Assembly (NCBI GenBank): GCA_020062065.1
Contig: JAGUWZ010000089.1
Span: forward strand, 1 to 7,146
From: Candidatus Omnitrophota bacterium
Lineage (GTDB): Bacteria > Omnitrophota > Gorgyraeia > Gygaellales > Profunditerraquicolaceae
Direction: 5' to 3'
DNA: 7,146 nt
Every line of letters starts with the position of its first letter. Position 1 is the first letter of the stretch. Positions 7,137-7,146 of the stretch are shown in pieces. Under the pieces are notes generated by a model. That model saw only the letters and a list, made by a program, of their open reading frames with translations. It did not search any database and was not told the origin of the DNA. The translations under genes and the position numbers were made by a program.

Positions 7137-7146
7137 TGAAGAAAAC
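7136..7146 (+). CDS. Probable start of a further gene, cut by the right edge
   Basis: An ATG at 7136-7138 shares its A with the apbE stop TAA and is followed by AAG AAA (Met-Lys-Lys), a common amino terminus for exported or membrane proteins. GAAG (7128-7131) lies just upstream as a weak ribosome binding site. Only three full codons are visible, so no product can be named. The overlap style matches the rest of the window. Confidence 0.4.

Noticed and set aside
1..7146. A wholly new defence, mobile or biosynthetic system
   Set aside because: Every gene with enough sequence belongs to a familiar housekeeping family, and no transposase, integrase, toxin pair, tRNA or nuclease-helicase module is visible. 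The unusual points are a frame change, a repeat insertion and an intergenic hairpin.

Overview
The window is a tightly packed bacterial segment with every confident gene on the plus strand. By eye it is AT-rich. The gene set (PhoH-type ATPase, 7TM-HD phosphodiesterase, YbeY, RecO, ketopantoate reductase, PHP-type PolX, ApbE lipoprotein) is bacterial. The phoH, HD-phosphodiesterase, ybeY, recO order is a shortened form of the conserved cluster that in Firmicutes also carries dgkA, cdd and era. Overall style (low GC, overlapping genes, PolX with a PHP domain, dispersed palindromic repeats) would fit an uncultured lineage such as Omnitrophota, but that placement is inference and not proven here.

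Region 1 (1-3391): four genes with overlapping ends. They are phoH, whose reading frame is open through the left edge so its true start lies outside; a membrane HD-domain c-di-AMP phosphodiesterase related to PgpH but lacking the large extracellular domain; ybeY, split by a frame change at a run of ten A; and recO. PhoH and YbeY act in RNA metabolism and ribosome maturation, PgpH-like enzymes in nucleotide signalling, and RecO in recombinational repair.

Region 2 (3392-3515): the only real intergenic gap. Much of it is an imperfect inverted repeat that can fold into one long hairpin with a G5/C5 tip. A sigma70-like promoter sequence and a strong ribosome binding site precede the next gene.

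Region 3 (3516-7136): a second run of genes, panE-like ketopantoate reductase, polX and apbE, with a 7-base gap and then a 4-base ATGA overlap. A further gene probably begins at 7136 and runs off the right edge.

The two most notable points are (a) the in-frame palindromic repeat that adds about 34 codons between the N-terminal part and the ATPase domain of PhoH, and (b) the A10 frame change in ybeY, where the remainder of a well-conserved protein, including its zinc-binding histidines, continues in the -1 frame. I found no CRISPR array, transposase, tRNA, rRNA or recognisable defence system, and no clear wholly new system.
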